A program made the position numbers and the translations under genes. The notes under the pieces are model-generated. The model worked only from the letters and a program-made list of their open reading frames with translations, had not been told where the DNA came from and ran no database searches. 64,000 bases of DNA from Ectobius pallidus. Its lineage: Eukaryota > Arthropoda > Insecta > Blattodea > Ectobiidae. The stretch is taken from NCBI GenBank assembly GCA_964059195.1, contig CAXKWD010000009.1, positions 84,975,432-85,039,431 on the forward strand. Reading direction: 5' to 3'. This document shows, in pieces, positions 46,243-57,242 of the stretch. Numbering within the stretch: position 1 is the stretch's first letter; each line of letters starts with the position of its first letter.

Positions 46243-47001
46243 CAGTTGGTCAAATAAAAAACGTTGGGACTCGTATGCAGTTAAAATTAAAGTTTTAACA
46301 CATTACTTCACAAGTTTCCTATAAAAAACATAAAATACGGATCATTCTCGGGACATATGAGGTCATGTGACAGGAGGGAAAAATGAACAACGCGGAAAGC
46401 GCAACACACGATATTCAACTTAATGCATTGTCATAATTCATTTTACTTTGTGTCATGGCGCCATATACAAATGCTAGCTTGAGAGAAAGTGTAGTTAGGG
46501 CTGTAATTGACCTGCATTTTTTGGCCTCTGAAGCAGCGAGAAGGTCCCATATTTATGAAAGAGCCGCTCAAAGGTGGGAACTTCACTATAATGCGGCTGG
46601 AAGTTTTCATAGGAAACATGGATCTGGCCGGCCGCGTATTTCGATGCTAGATTGGTTGCAGAAGTTGAGTGTAAGTTATTGATTTTGCACTACAAGTACC
46701 GGTATTATAAAATAAAATCTTTAAAAAATGCTCCTTGAATAAACATATTCCTCGCGAATTTATTCATTATTATTATTATTATTATAAGAACTTCCATGCA
46801 AGAATATGGCGGATTTGAGGCATATAGCCACAGCCTTCTACACATGTTCGTTTTGGAACAAAACTGACTAAATAATCAAGAAAATACATGGATAGACAAG
46901 AGGCATGTGTGAACCTAACCTTAAGTCTTCCTGTACATGCGCATATGCTCGTCCGTGGTACTTAATCAAATACCGCCCGACGTTTTTTATTTGACCGACT
47001 G
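46243..47001 (+). mobile_element. Tc1-like MITE retaining an HTH coding end
   Basis: Inverted ends CAGTTGGTCAAATAAAAAAC and the inverse of CAGTCGGTCAAATAAAAAAC, TA on both sides (46241-46242, 47002-47003), 759 bp. The + strand frame from ATG 46455 reads 75 residues with AARRSHIYERAAQRW and GSGRPRISM, like a transposase HTH plus GRPR motif. No catalytic domain. An (ATT)n run lies at 46767-46785. Confidence 0.75.
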
Positions 47002-47204
47002 TACATATTGGAGCAACACTAAATGAAGTAATGTTGGTCCACTAAGAGAATATTAGCATTAACTAACATGAGGTGTTCATGTTTGAGCAATGATAAAAGC
47101 ATTGATAAGAAATAAGAGGGATGATAATGAAATTTTCCACTTTCTTTACTTTTCTCACAGATCAAAAAGCAAGCATATCAATTATTGATCTATTGTATTT
47201 TGCT

Positions 47205-47465
47205 GTCTTCTTCAGCCCAGAACGAGCTTTGGCCTCTTCCAACAACAGCTTTCCATCAGCCTCTATCCTGGGCAGTAGACCTCCATGGTTGTATTTTCAT
47301 AGTTCTCGGGTCTGTCTCCACTTCAACTTTCCTTCTATTCCTTGGTCTACCAGGGTGTCGTCTTCCTTCCATTCTAGCTCTCTTTATGGCTTTAGGTATT
47401 CTTGTATCTAACATTCTTTCAGTGCGGCCTAGTCAGCGTATTCTTTGCAACTCTAATTGTATTTC
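47205..47465 (-). pseudogene. LINE C-terminal tail fragment
   Basis: The - strand reads GRTERMLDTRIPKAIKRARM, GRPRNRRKVEVE and WRSTAQDRG, then after a frameshift EEAKARSGLKK. This matches the common end of arthropod LINE ORF2 (RRKAQDR..EEAKxxxGL). It has one in-frame stop and one frameshift. Confidence 0.7.
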
Positions 47466-47479
47466 CCTATAGTAATACA

Positions 47480-49285
47480 AAACCATAAAATATTTAATAA
47501 TTATTAATTATTAATCTTGAATTTTCTCAGGACAATTTATTAGCATAAAGAAATAAGAGTATATTCCTTGTGATAAACTGGGAGATGTGTTGAATGGGTT
47601 ATATATTAAACAAGCCATTTTACTATCAGGTGTTCACCTCAAATATTGTACTGTGTATGAGTTGAAAGTATTAATATTCACTCCCATATTCAGTATCAAA
47701 AATAAAAACTAAGTTGTCATGCCAAATATTTTATTTTGTTTAACATAGCTAAGTTATACAAAATATCTTTTCAAATTTAACAAAATAATTTGAATGTTTG
47801 AGTTCTTTTGTCATTGCTTCAGTATAAAAGTTATGTTCTTTTCTTACAATTTATGCTTTGCTAGTATTGTTGCTGTATCTTTTATCATTGCATGTGATCT
47901 TAGCTTCGAAAGAATTTTTCACTCCTGGTTCTATTTGTGGTATTTTTTCAGAGTTCTCTTTTACAAGTATTCTGTTAAAATATATTTCTAAGTTATTGTT
48001 GAACTAGCACAAGTACATGATTATGGAAAAAGATAAAAATAAATATTTAAAAAATTACCGGGCAGAGAAAAATACAATAAAAGAGAAGAAACAAAGTAAG
48101 AGATCAGAAATAATCTCCTTATAAAGTTTTTATACAGGTTCTGGTACACCTCCAGAGTTCTTGGAGATTGAGATACCTGGATTATCAGATATTGGCACAT
48201 GTAGGTGACAAAGTTCTCAGCCCCATGTGTTAATACTGCTTATAATGCTCATTTATATAAGATTAAGTTAGAAGAAATAGTAAACTGAATATTACCATGG
48301 ACCTCATCAAAGATTGAACTCTGACCACCTAGTAGATGCACAAGTGAACTAGAAAAACATTTAGAGAATTCTGCAAACTAGGTTTTTGAAGCTTATAATT
48401 TATATTTTGTCTTAAAATAAAAATTAAATTTTCTATTAGATCATGTAATCTTCCTTTATAGAAAGAAATGTTTTATCTACTATATTTGGTCCATTCACAG
48501 TTAGTTTTCTAAACATAGCCTATATCATATTTATTTTTTTTCAATGAAACCACTTTTCATTTCAAAGATAGTGTAAGATGATAAAGAATGGACATGTTAT
48601 AATTTTTCACCTAAAAAACGAGATAAATGCATTTACAAAGTAGTTCTTTGATATAAGCAAATTCTATGTAATCTACTGCCATCTGGAGGGTTTAAAATTA
48701 ACTACTTAGTACAATTCTGAAACATCTTTGTACCAGGGGTGTAAGTGAACTGAGAAGTACTGGTGACTGGAATGGAAAATCTTCAAAGCTTAGAAGGTAA
48801 GTTTACTAAGTTAATGCATGTTGAACTTTATAATAATTGTTAATAAAATGACCACACAAGTATGTGTAGAATTCTGGAAAGCCTTGGTGCCAAAGAGGTG
48901 TAGGGCTAAGTATTGCAAAGTTTTTATTTCTCCAAACTGTTTTCAATGGAGGTAACTCCTATGGACTCACAATCACTATACACACCCTGAATGTTAGTAT
49001 ACGTTAAAATGTTGCCAAGTATTAAATTAACACGAATAAAATACGAGAGAAGTAACTGATGACATTATGTAGTCTGGCAGAATTGTTCTACACTGTGGTA
49101 ATAATGTCATATCTTGGGAAGGAATGTCATATTTTCCCAGAAAAGTTGAGTATACTACCACTTAGTGCAATTAAAAGACTAATAACTTTTATTGTGTCCA
49201 GGTTGTACTGTTCCATAGAATAGTGGATGGTAGGTTTTTAAAATCCCTTCTTTAATCTCCTCCTACTGGTTATACAACTTATGTT
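47480..49285. other. Intergenic, nothing recognised
   Basis: AT-rich. CTGCCATCTGGAGG at 48676-48689 is a one-mismatch CTCF-like word. No gene. Confidence 0.5.
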
Positions 49286-49289
49286 ATTA

Positions 49290-49470
49290 AGGAGGTGGTA
49301 AGCCTTATGCACCGGCCACCTTTACTCCCAGGAGGGCTCCTGGTACCGGTATTCATTTCTCTTATAGTCTGAGTCGATTAGGCCAATTGAAAACTCAGTG
49401 ACATCGAGGATCGAACCCACTACCTTCTGGTTTGTAGTGCAGTGCCTCAACTACTACGATATGACATACC
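49290..49470 (-). repeat. tRNA-derived SINE, second family
   Basis: The - strand has CGTAGTAGTTGAGGCACTG (A-box region), GTGGGTTCGATCCTCG (B box) and a body with TTTTCAATTGGCC. Best preserved of the second-family copies. Confidence 0.65.
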
Positions 49471-50055
49471 CCCATTCTGATAGTAGGGACTACAATAATA
49501 GCATTAAAAGCTATTATGTCTACCCTTCTTGTAGAGCCATTTCTAGCCTACAGAAGATTTCAGTAAAATCCTAGTATGTGATAATTTTGAATAAGTCAGC
49601 CAATTTGACCTCATAACATGATTATGTTGGTCAGACAGGGCTTTTCCATTTAAGACACAAGTAGTTTTCATACAAGTGTTAAATACCATGGTAGGCAAGT
49701 TACATATGTTTTTAGGTTAGAACTGTGAATTTTTTTTCTCATTTTACTCTTTTGATGATACAAAAAGTAAATTCATATATGGTTTCTTTGGTTTATGAAG
49801 AACACGAGAAGCTGAAAATCACATAATTTCAACCTTTTTTCTTTATGTGAATAATTATAGTGCAGCATTAACAAAACCATTCCCCAGAATTGGTTTTATT
49901 AAGTGCCAGACTAGTACTTTCTGAGATTACATGGTGGACCGAAAAAATGTCTGTCAATGCGATAACTCTGATACGCTTTATCAGATTTTCAAGAAACTTA
50001 GTAGGACGAATGCTATTTGTTTTGGACCAAATCAGTTGACCAGTATTGGAGTACC

Positions 50056-50259
50056 AGGGGTGCACTCAGCCTCGTGATTTAAATTGAGGAGCTACTTGAT
50101 AAAGAAGTAGCGGCTCCAGTCAAGAAAACCACCATTAACGGCCGTGGGTGTCGGCATGTTGACCACATGCCCCCCAATCCTGCCATCTGCCTACGGGAGA
50201 TGATGCAGTGGTCGGGTGGTAGGCCAAGTCCCTCCAGGGATGTAGTGAGTTTAGTTTTT
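50056..50259 (+). repeat. SINE family 1, 5'-truncated, with 14-bp target duplication
   Basis: AGTATTGGAGTACC occurs exactly at 50042-50055 and 50260-50273. Between them is the sense-strand 3' body with AGTAGCGGCTCC, GGCCGTGGGTGTCGGCATG and CCCCAATCCTGCCATCTGCC. The perfect duplication indicates a young L1-style insertion. Confidence 0.85.
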
Positions 50260-50279
50260 AGTATTGGAGTACCGATCAA

Positions 50280-50674
50280 TTAGGCCTAACGGTCACAAAC
50301 TTTTTAAATACGATCATTACTGTACTTCAAAGCCTTGTGGCTAACTCGCTCACTGACTTAACTTTTCCCACTTCCAGATAAGCCATAGCTTATAACCTGT
50401 AACTGGCATAAATATTCCAAAAAGTTCAATTTTTAATGATTTACCCCCGAAAAAAATTTGAAATGGCGAATACAACTTTAAGGTCTATGCAGACCTTCTT
50501 TGGAAGCTTTTAGTACATAAATGGTAAGTCGTATCAAAAAACTGATTGCACAAGCAGCAACGGATTTTGAGAGATCTACCAAGTTTGGTCCTATGACTTT
50601 TTGTTGTATCTCATCGGGTATACCTTCTAGATAGAGTTCAATTTTTATTTTAAGTGAATTATGTATTTTAGACA
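50280..50674. other. Intergenic, nothing recognised
   Basis: AT-rich spacer between a SINE and a pogo-like MITE. Confidence 0.5.
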
Positions 50675-50676
50675 TA

Positions 50677-51138
50677 CAGTGAACTCTCGATAAACCAGAC
50701 TAAAGTGGGCGGGGGTCTGTCCGAGTTATGAAATGTCTGGCTTACCGGTACGGAGAGTAAATTAGGAAATGGTATTTAAGTAATGAAATTTCATGTTTAA
50801 GCTGCTATAACAAAATGTATGAGGCAGAACATAATATTATTATTAAATTTGGAACAAAAAAGAATAACACATCAGTTCTATATTGAAATTTCTAGTCTGA
50901 AATACACACTTACATTATTAGTACAATATTATGATGGATGTGGCACTGTGAGCATATTTTTCTGAGAAGATCTTGGCTGAAAGAAACTGTAAATGTTCTT
51001 TTGTGTACAGATTGTTTCTGTTGCTTTTGAATAATTACTTCTCTTGCAATTCTGAAGTGGCCATAGAATGGCTGTAGGCCTGGATCGCCAAGAATCTCTC
51101 CGAGTTATCCAAAGTCCGAATTATTGACAGTTCACTGT
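50677..51138. mobile_element. Pogo/Tigger-like MITE
   Basis: Ends CAGTGAACTCTCGATAAAC and the inverse of CAGTGAACTGTCAATAATTC with TA on both sides, 462 bp. The subterminal CCGAGTTAT occurs in both halves. No coding sequence. Confidence 0.75.
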
Positions 51139-51274
51139 ACTTATAAGACAGGTAGAAATGTAAAATTTGGCAGGAATATTAGCACATGCCATAAGCATGC
51201 AAAATTTGGTGTTTCTAGCTGATTACTGAACACATCAATATATTTCTTTTCAGTAGCTATGAAGAAAGAGGTGC

Positions 51275-51969
51275 AAAAGAGAAGAACACGTCGCCCCTTA
51301 ACCTCTGCCTATGGTCATTGCGTTGCTATGGCGACAATCCACTTACCCTGCTACCCCTAGCAACCAACCTTTTCATGCCGATGCATATAAGCATATGCAC
51401 TAATTACTACAATACGAAAATAACTCCTGTACCAAATCATCACCCACTCTTAAGCATTACTCAGGACCCACCACGTGACTGTAGAGGTTGATTTGAGAAT
51501 GATAGTTTTAGATTTGAATGGTATGCCATCCACAAGACGAGTTGATTATTAATTAAACCAAAACAACCCTTGTACCAGTAAAAATTTCCCTTGAACCAAA
51601 ACGATATTTCATAATTACAATTAATACAAAATTATCAATCTCCGCTATTTCATGTAGCTCTCTAAACTTAAATAGATGAATTCTCGCTTCACACCGCAAT
51701 GATCACTTGATGGCATAGTGGTTAAGACAACTGGCTATCATGTTAGTGGTCCCATATTTGAATCCTATTAGGTGCATAAATTTGTAGGATAGGAATAAGT
51801 CCCAAATAGGTAGTTAGGGTGAAGGAGAGAAGGAAGAAAGGGGAAAAAATTAAATTTTTCCCCGATTTCCAATGCTGCTAGTGTTCCACCATTGCCACCT
51901 AGATGTTGAGCGGGACCCAATAGTGAGTTGAGTGGGAGGAGCTTAAGGGGCGACCTGTTCTTCTCTTTT
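51275..51969. repeat. 27-bp inverted repeat bracketing a SINE
   Basis: AAAAGAGAAGAACA and GTCGCCCCTTAA at 51275-51301 are matched in inverse at 51943-51969 (26 of 27). It could be two opposed SINE 3' ends or a fold-back element. Confidence 0.65.
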
Positions 51970-51970
51970 C
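51707..51970 (+). repeat. tRNA-derived SINE, third type
   Basis: GATGGCATAGTGGTTAAGAC (A box) and TTTGAATCCTATTAGG (B box) followed by a body ending GGGAGGAGCTTAAGGGGCG. It differs in body from families 1 and 2. Confidence 0.6.
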
Positions 51971-51989
51971 CCAAAAGGGGAAGTCATCG

Positions 51990-52640
51990 TGTCAGGATCT
52001 AGGATGAACAGAAGGGATGGTGTTTTGTATACATCAATGCACAAATCTTCATTAAAATTATTTACTAATTATTTTGCTGTTTTAGCTGATAATCCCCCAC
52101 ATAAGTTTGTAGTTATTTGTATTTAGGTGTAATAGTTATTTATGTAGTGAGTATAGAAAGTGATACTTCTTTGAACGTGTGACTGGTGGCTCGTTCTAAA
52201 AACTCACAAGTTCAAAAAAGGATGTTTTCTATACAAGTATTTCATTGTGTCCACAATATGTCATTTTTGAGCTGCAATACAAATTAATGAACTCTTGATA
52301 ATTAGCGGTGGAGGACTTAGTGAAAACTGCATTGCTAGGGCAATGAGCTCAGAAAACAATGAAAGTGTTATTCCACATGACATACAGGAATGAGCAGATA
52401 TGTAGTAGATTGTGTTGAAGAAAAGATGAAGACCGCAAATGGTATTTTTGGTTGTGAAAAGACACAGACGAGTAATGTATTCCAATTGAACAACTACAGC
52501 ATTGATTTTGATGCTTCCGCCGTAGCTTCAAGTTCACACAGTATAAACATTAGTAAAATTTTGAACAGAGCAATAACAATCAATTTGTTAAGAACAAAAC
52601 TGAAAATTCCGTTGTAAGTTATGTTGAATACAATGTTTTT
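51990..52640. other. Intergenic or METTL2 3' flank
   Basis: On the - strand, AATAAA (52648-52653, complement TTTATT) lies about 155 bp past the METTL2 stop and is a plausible poly(A) signal. Nothing else is recognised. Confidence 0.45.
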
Positions 52641-52807
52641 GACTTAGTTTATTTTCTTTTGTAAATAACGTGCATTTCTGCATGGTGTGAAAAAAAAATT
52701 TCATTTTTGCACGGCGTTCAAAAATGACAAACTTTAGTAACTCAAATCAGTTCAAGAATGACACACATTTGGCGTAGGTAGCAGAAAAAAATATTTTAAA
52801 CTAATCA

Positions 52808-52947
52808 TCAGCAAGGCTTTCTGTATTTTGCCTGAATCCATACTCTGTACATTTTTAGTAGCTTTCCTCGGTTTACTTGCAGACGACGATCTACAAGATT
52901 CTGCACTTCCTCAAAGCCAGCTTTTTCAAATAGATTTTTAATTTCAG
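52808..52947 (-). CDS. METTL2: METTL2 last exon
   Basis: The - strand acceptor CTTTACAG precedes 52947; encodes [45 protein letters not shown], then TGA at 52810-52808. [12 protein letters not shown] is a signature of METTL2/METTL8. Confidence 0.95.
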
Positions 52948-55900
52948 CTGTAAAGAAAAGAAGACTTTTAGAAGATTTTTATGACAATTCAAAAGAGAAT
53001 TCTTAATAAATCTAAAGTCAAAAATAATTTTAAGGCTTATCTTTTTTAGATTGCCTTACAGTATTACAAATTGAATTTCACTTTATAAATTTATAAACCA
53101 GATTTTGACATGTTCAGATTTGTAATTCTAGAAATTTTAAAACAAGTTATTACAAAAAGGTAAACCATAAAAAGTGTTAAAAATACAATAGAAACAGAAA
53201 TACTACAGGTGTCCAACATGATATTTCACTACTCAAATTATAATACCAGAATGATCAGCAGATCAGAAATTTATTTCATTTAGTTACTATCTTGCTTTTC
53301 ATATTGGAAGACGTCATTAAGTAGATAGCATGGATTTTACAGTCTCAGGATTTGCCTTTTTTCAAATTTGCAACAAAAACAGCTTTTCTTTCCAAAATCT
53401 ATGTTTACAGTTTAAACTTTAAACACTGTAGGCCTACAATTTTAACTCATGTTTTGGGATCCTACTCAAGATCTCAGATATAACAAATGCAGATTCTGTC
53501 ATCTAGTCTTTGATTCGTATACAAATACAGAGTGTCTACACTGAAATGCCCTAATTTTGTCTTGCTCGGGGAATTTAATTCACAAATATAAGTTGTATTA
53601 AGTATTAAGTTTGTATAAAAAATCACAACACTTCCATATGAGTTCCTGTGGTTACATGAAGAAAGGCTGTCCTTCGTGTAGTATGTAGCGATGTAACCCC
53701 ACAAAACGAAATCAAACGGCAGGAGAATCTGGAGGCCAATTCACAGGTGTGTACACAAAATGCCCAAATTTCAGGTCTGACTTGTCCTTGGGTAGTAGGT
53801 AAGTACCACACCATAACTTGTGCCTTCTCCTGAATTGACATAATTTTCACACAGACTGATGACAGTGCCAAACATGCCAAATGTTCATTGTGAAAAAATT
53901 TAGGCAGCAAATTTCAACTCTGTTGTACCCAATGGAAAAGTCAGACCAAAAAAAAAAAAAAATAATTATTAAAAAGGGCTCAAATTCCGTGCATTTCGGT
54001 GTAGGCACCCTGTATTTCGATGCTAGATCTAAGTGTGCAATTGTTGATTCTTGATTTTTGTAGTCAGAATTTGCTTATGATTAATCATTTGAACTCTACA
54101 TAACGAAACTCATAAATTATTTAATGTTCTCTGTAAAAATATTTGACAACCCTAACAGAATGATAGCCTATAAGTACATAGTTTAAGTTTCAGATATGTA
54201 AAACAGTATAAAAATTACCTTGTGTGAAGAAATACACCCTTGTACCATCTCCTCTTGCATAGAAATTTTCAGATAAACAGCGACCTTTCTTGAATCTTAG
54301 TTGTGCCATATCATATCTCCCGTAGTCTCGAAATACTAAGAGACCACCTGGGCGCAAATACTTATATGTTTGCTTTACCACATGTTCCATTCTGTTAACA
54401 TATACAGAATTTGTAATCAATTTTTCTTACATTACATTAATTTTATTATCTTTTTTTAGTGCTGCTTACACTTCATATTAATTTTCTTATATACAAGGAC
54501 ATCAAAGCCACCCATAACAACCACACGTTTTAAAAAGTAAAAACATGAGTTAAGTGATGAGTGACTGGGTTATCATCAGGGGCCAGAAGTTTATGAAAAA
54601 TCATATTTTTAATAATGCACCCTATTACATGGTAGTGTTCAAATATGTAAAAGACATGAACGAAATAACAGAAAATTAATGGTTTCCATTTTGGATGTTG
54701 TTGCGTGTTTTATTAGTTCTGCGATAATGCATCATATTTCCATTATATTAAAATATATGTCATATTTTTAATGGCATAACTTATTTCTTACAGATTTTAA
54801 ATACCGTGTGTGTATCTGTTAATTCAAATAATTTTTGGCTTAATAAATATTTTGAGAACCGACTGTCTAATAATTGACAGTACATGGCCTAATGTTTTCA
54901 GAACTGATTGTATAATATTAAAGTGATGTTCCCTTCATTAGTTTTCAATTTACTAAAATCTGTTGTATTGACTTTTTTTATACAACTTCTTTTTTGTTGT
55001 TGTAATTTATAATGTAATTCAGCTGACTTAAATGATAGAGCATACTTCATTGGTTCCAGAGCATATTTTAAACATTTTAGAGCACAGTTGCATGCACATT
55101 TTGTCATCTGATAAAGCATTAACTTCCAGACCGCAGTTATAGAAGGTGGTGAGAAGACAGCTGAAATATGATCACATGTTATCTCTTTTGTGGTATTACC
55201 ACAAATAATTACACCAATTAATGAATAAGCTAAAGAACTAAACATTATCAGTACTGTACAATTATTTTAAAAATGGTATGTTTATTTCCTAGAGCTGGAT
55301 TTACCAGCAGTATAAATTAAAAAAACTAAACTCTAAACTCCGTTGTGCTACATCCCTGAAGGGACTTGGCCTAACACCCGACCGCTGCATCATCTACCAC
55401 AGGCAGATGGCAGGATTGGAGGGGCATGTGGTCAGCATGCCGACACCCACGACCGTTAATGGTGGTTTCCATGACCGGAGCCGCTACTTCTCGACCAAGT
55501 AGCTCCTCAATTTGACTCACAAGGCTGAGTGCACCCCATTCCAGACCTCCCTACCTCAGAAAAATCCGAGGCGATACCGAGGATCGAACCCGGGCCGACG
55601 GATCTGTAGTCAGCTATGCTAACCACAAGACCATGCTGGTGGTCATGTATAAATATAAATAGAAATGTTTCATTTTGTAAGACACTCCTTGACAAGCAAT
55701 TTTAAGTTCATTTGAGGGGTTCTCCTGAATGTAAAAGTACAATTTTCAGAAATGTGTTTATTTGCATGTGGGTATTTCTGAACACCATAGCTTGAAAACA
55801 AAAAATTGTATTCAAACAAAATTTTATATCTGGCTTGGGTACTGAGTGGGGATGTGACACGGAAATTCATGACTTTATCTTACTTTTACTTTTGCTTGAC

Positions 55901-57203
55901 ATGAAGAAAATTTCGTTTTTCGCATTTTTCTTGGAATGTTAAGCATTAGGTGATTATACTAACAGCTGAAACTTTTCTTTGAAACATTCTTTTTCGAAAG
56001 ATTCTCTGAAGGGTAGTAATTGCACAAATTCAGGCTTTAAGACTTGCAAAACATGAAGTAATCAAATCAAATCAAATCTTTATTCACCTTTAAATACAAT
56101 ATATTTGTACAATAGGCTTCGTCAGTTTTTGGATAGTTTGATATAATAACAAAAAAGCTAAGAATACAAATTTATATCCATAATATTTTCTCTAAAAATT
56201 CTTCTACGGTGTATATCGCTTTGCTTTTGAACCAAATAGATAGAATATTGTACAGTTGTTTTTTTTCAAGATTTCTTATCTTTAATGGAATTTTATTTAA
56301 AAAAATTATCTGTTGATAGCAGTGACTTTTTATATTTGTACTTAAGTGAAGTTGTGGTTTATCTAAATCATTTTTCCTTCGCGTGTAAGGAAGTTATACT
56401 GCTCATACTTAAACCAGAGAAAGTTAAGTGAGTGTAACATAGTTTTTTTTAACAGTTAATCATCTATATGAGTGACCCCATGGATTGCACTACAGTTTGG
56501 GAATCCGTGCTTTAGAAAAATAAAAGTAACAATAATACTAACTTATCTGGATGAATTGCAGAGAGAACAAATATCATTACAGCCATGTCCAAGCTGTTTT
56601 CTGAGAATGGAGGCTGCCAATCCTCCGCTGTCACATCACATACAAATGCACAGCACCTGAAAAGAATTTCATGTTTGAATACGTAAATAAAACAAACATA
56701 ATAAAGATAGATTTTGTGTAATCTCCCCAGTGCTATATTTTCTAATTTAACTAAAGTCTAATACAGTTTTTTGGAATTCATAAGTAATGCAGCAAGAAAT
56801 AAATAACTAGAGACATAATCATAATGCTAGCCACAGCACTTATCACAACTCACACTGTTGTGATGCAACAAATAACCATAGCACAACTGTTTTCATGATG
56901 ACTTTTATTATTATTTAGTTTTTCTTTTTCAACAGATTAATAATTTGCAACTGTGACTAAGATTGGGGGGACACAAGTCCCTCTCATCCTCCCTGCTAAT
57001 GACGTCCCTGGAAAGATGAAATAAGGAAAGGGAGGGAATAAGAAGATGGAAGAAAGAGCAGAACACTAAAATTCTACACTGACAGGTAAAACTACAAGCT
57101 AAAATCTGAAAACTATAATACTACTGATTAATAATAACAAAGAAAAGAAGAAAGGAATTATCCCTTTCACTGCTACAGCCACGTATCACTGCTGGCCATG
57201 CTC

Positions 57204-57242
<39 letters not shown>

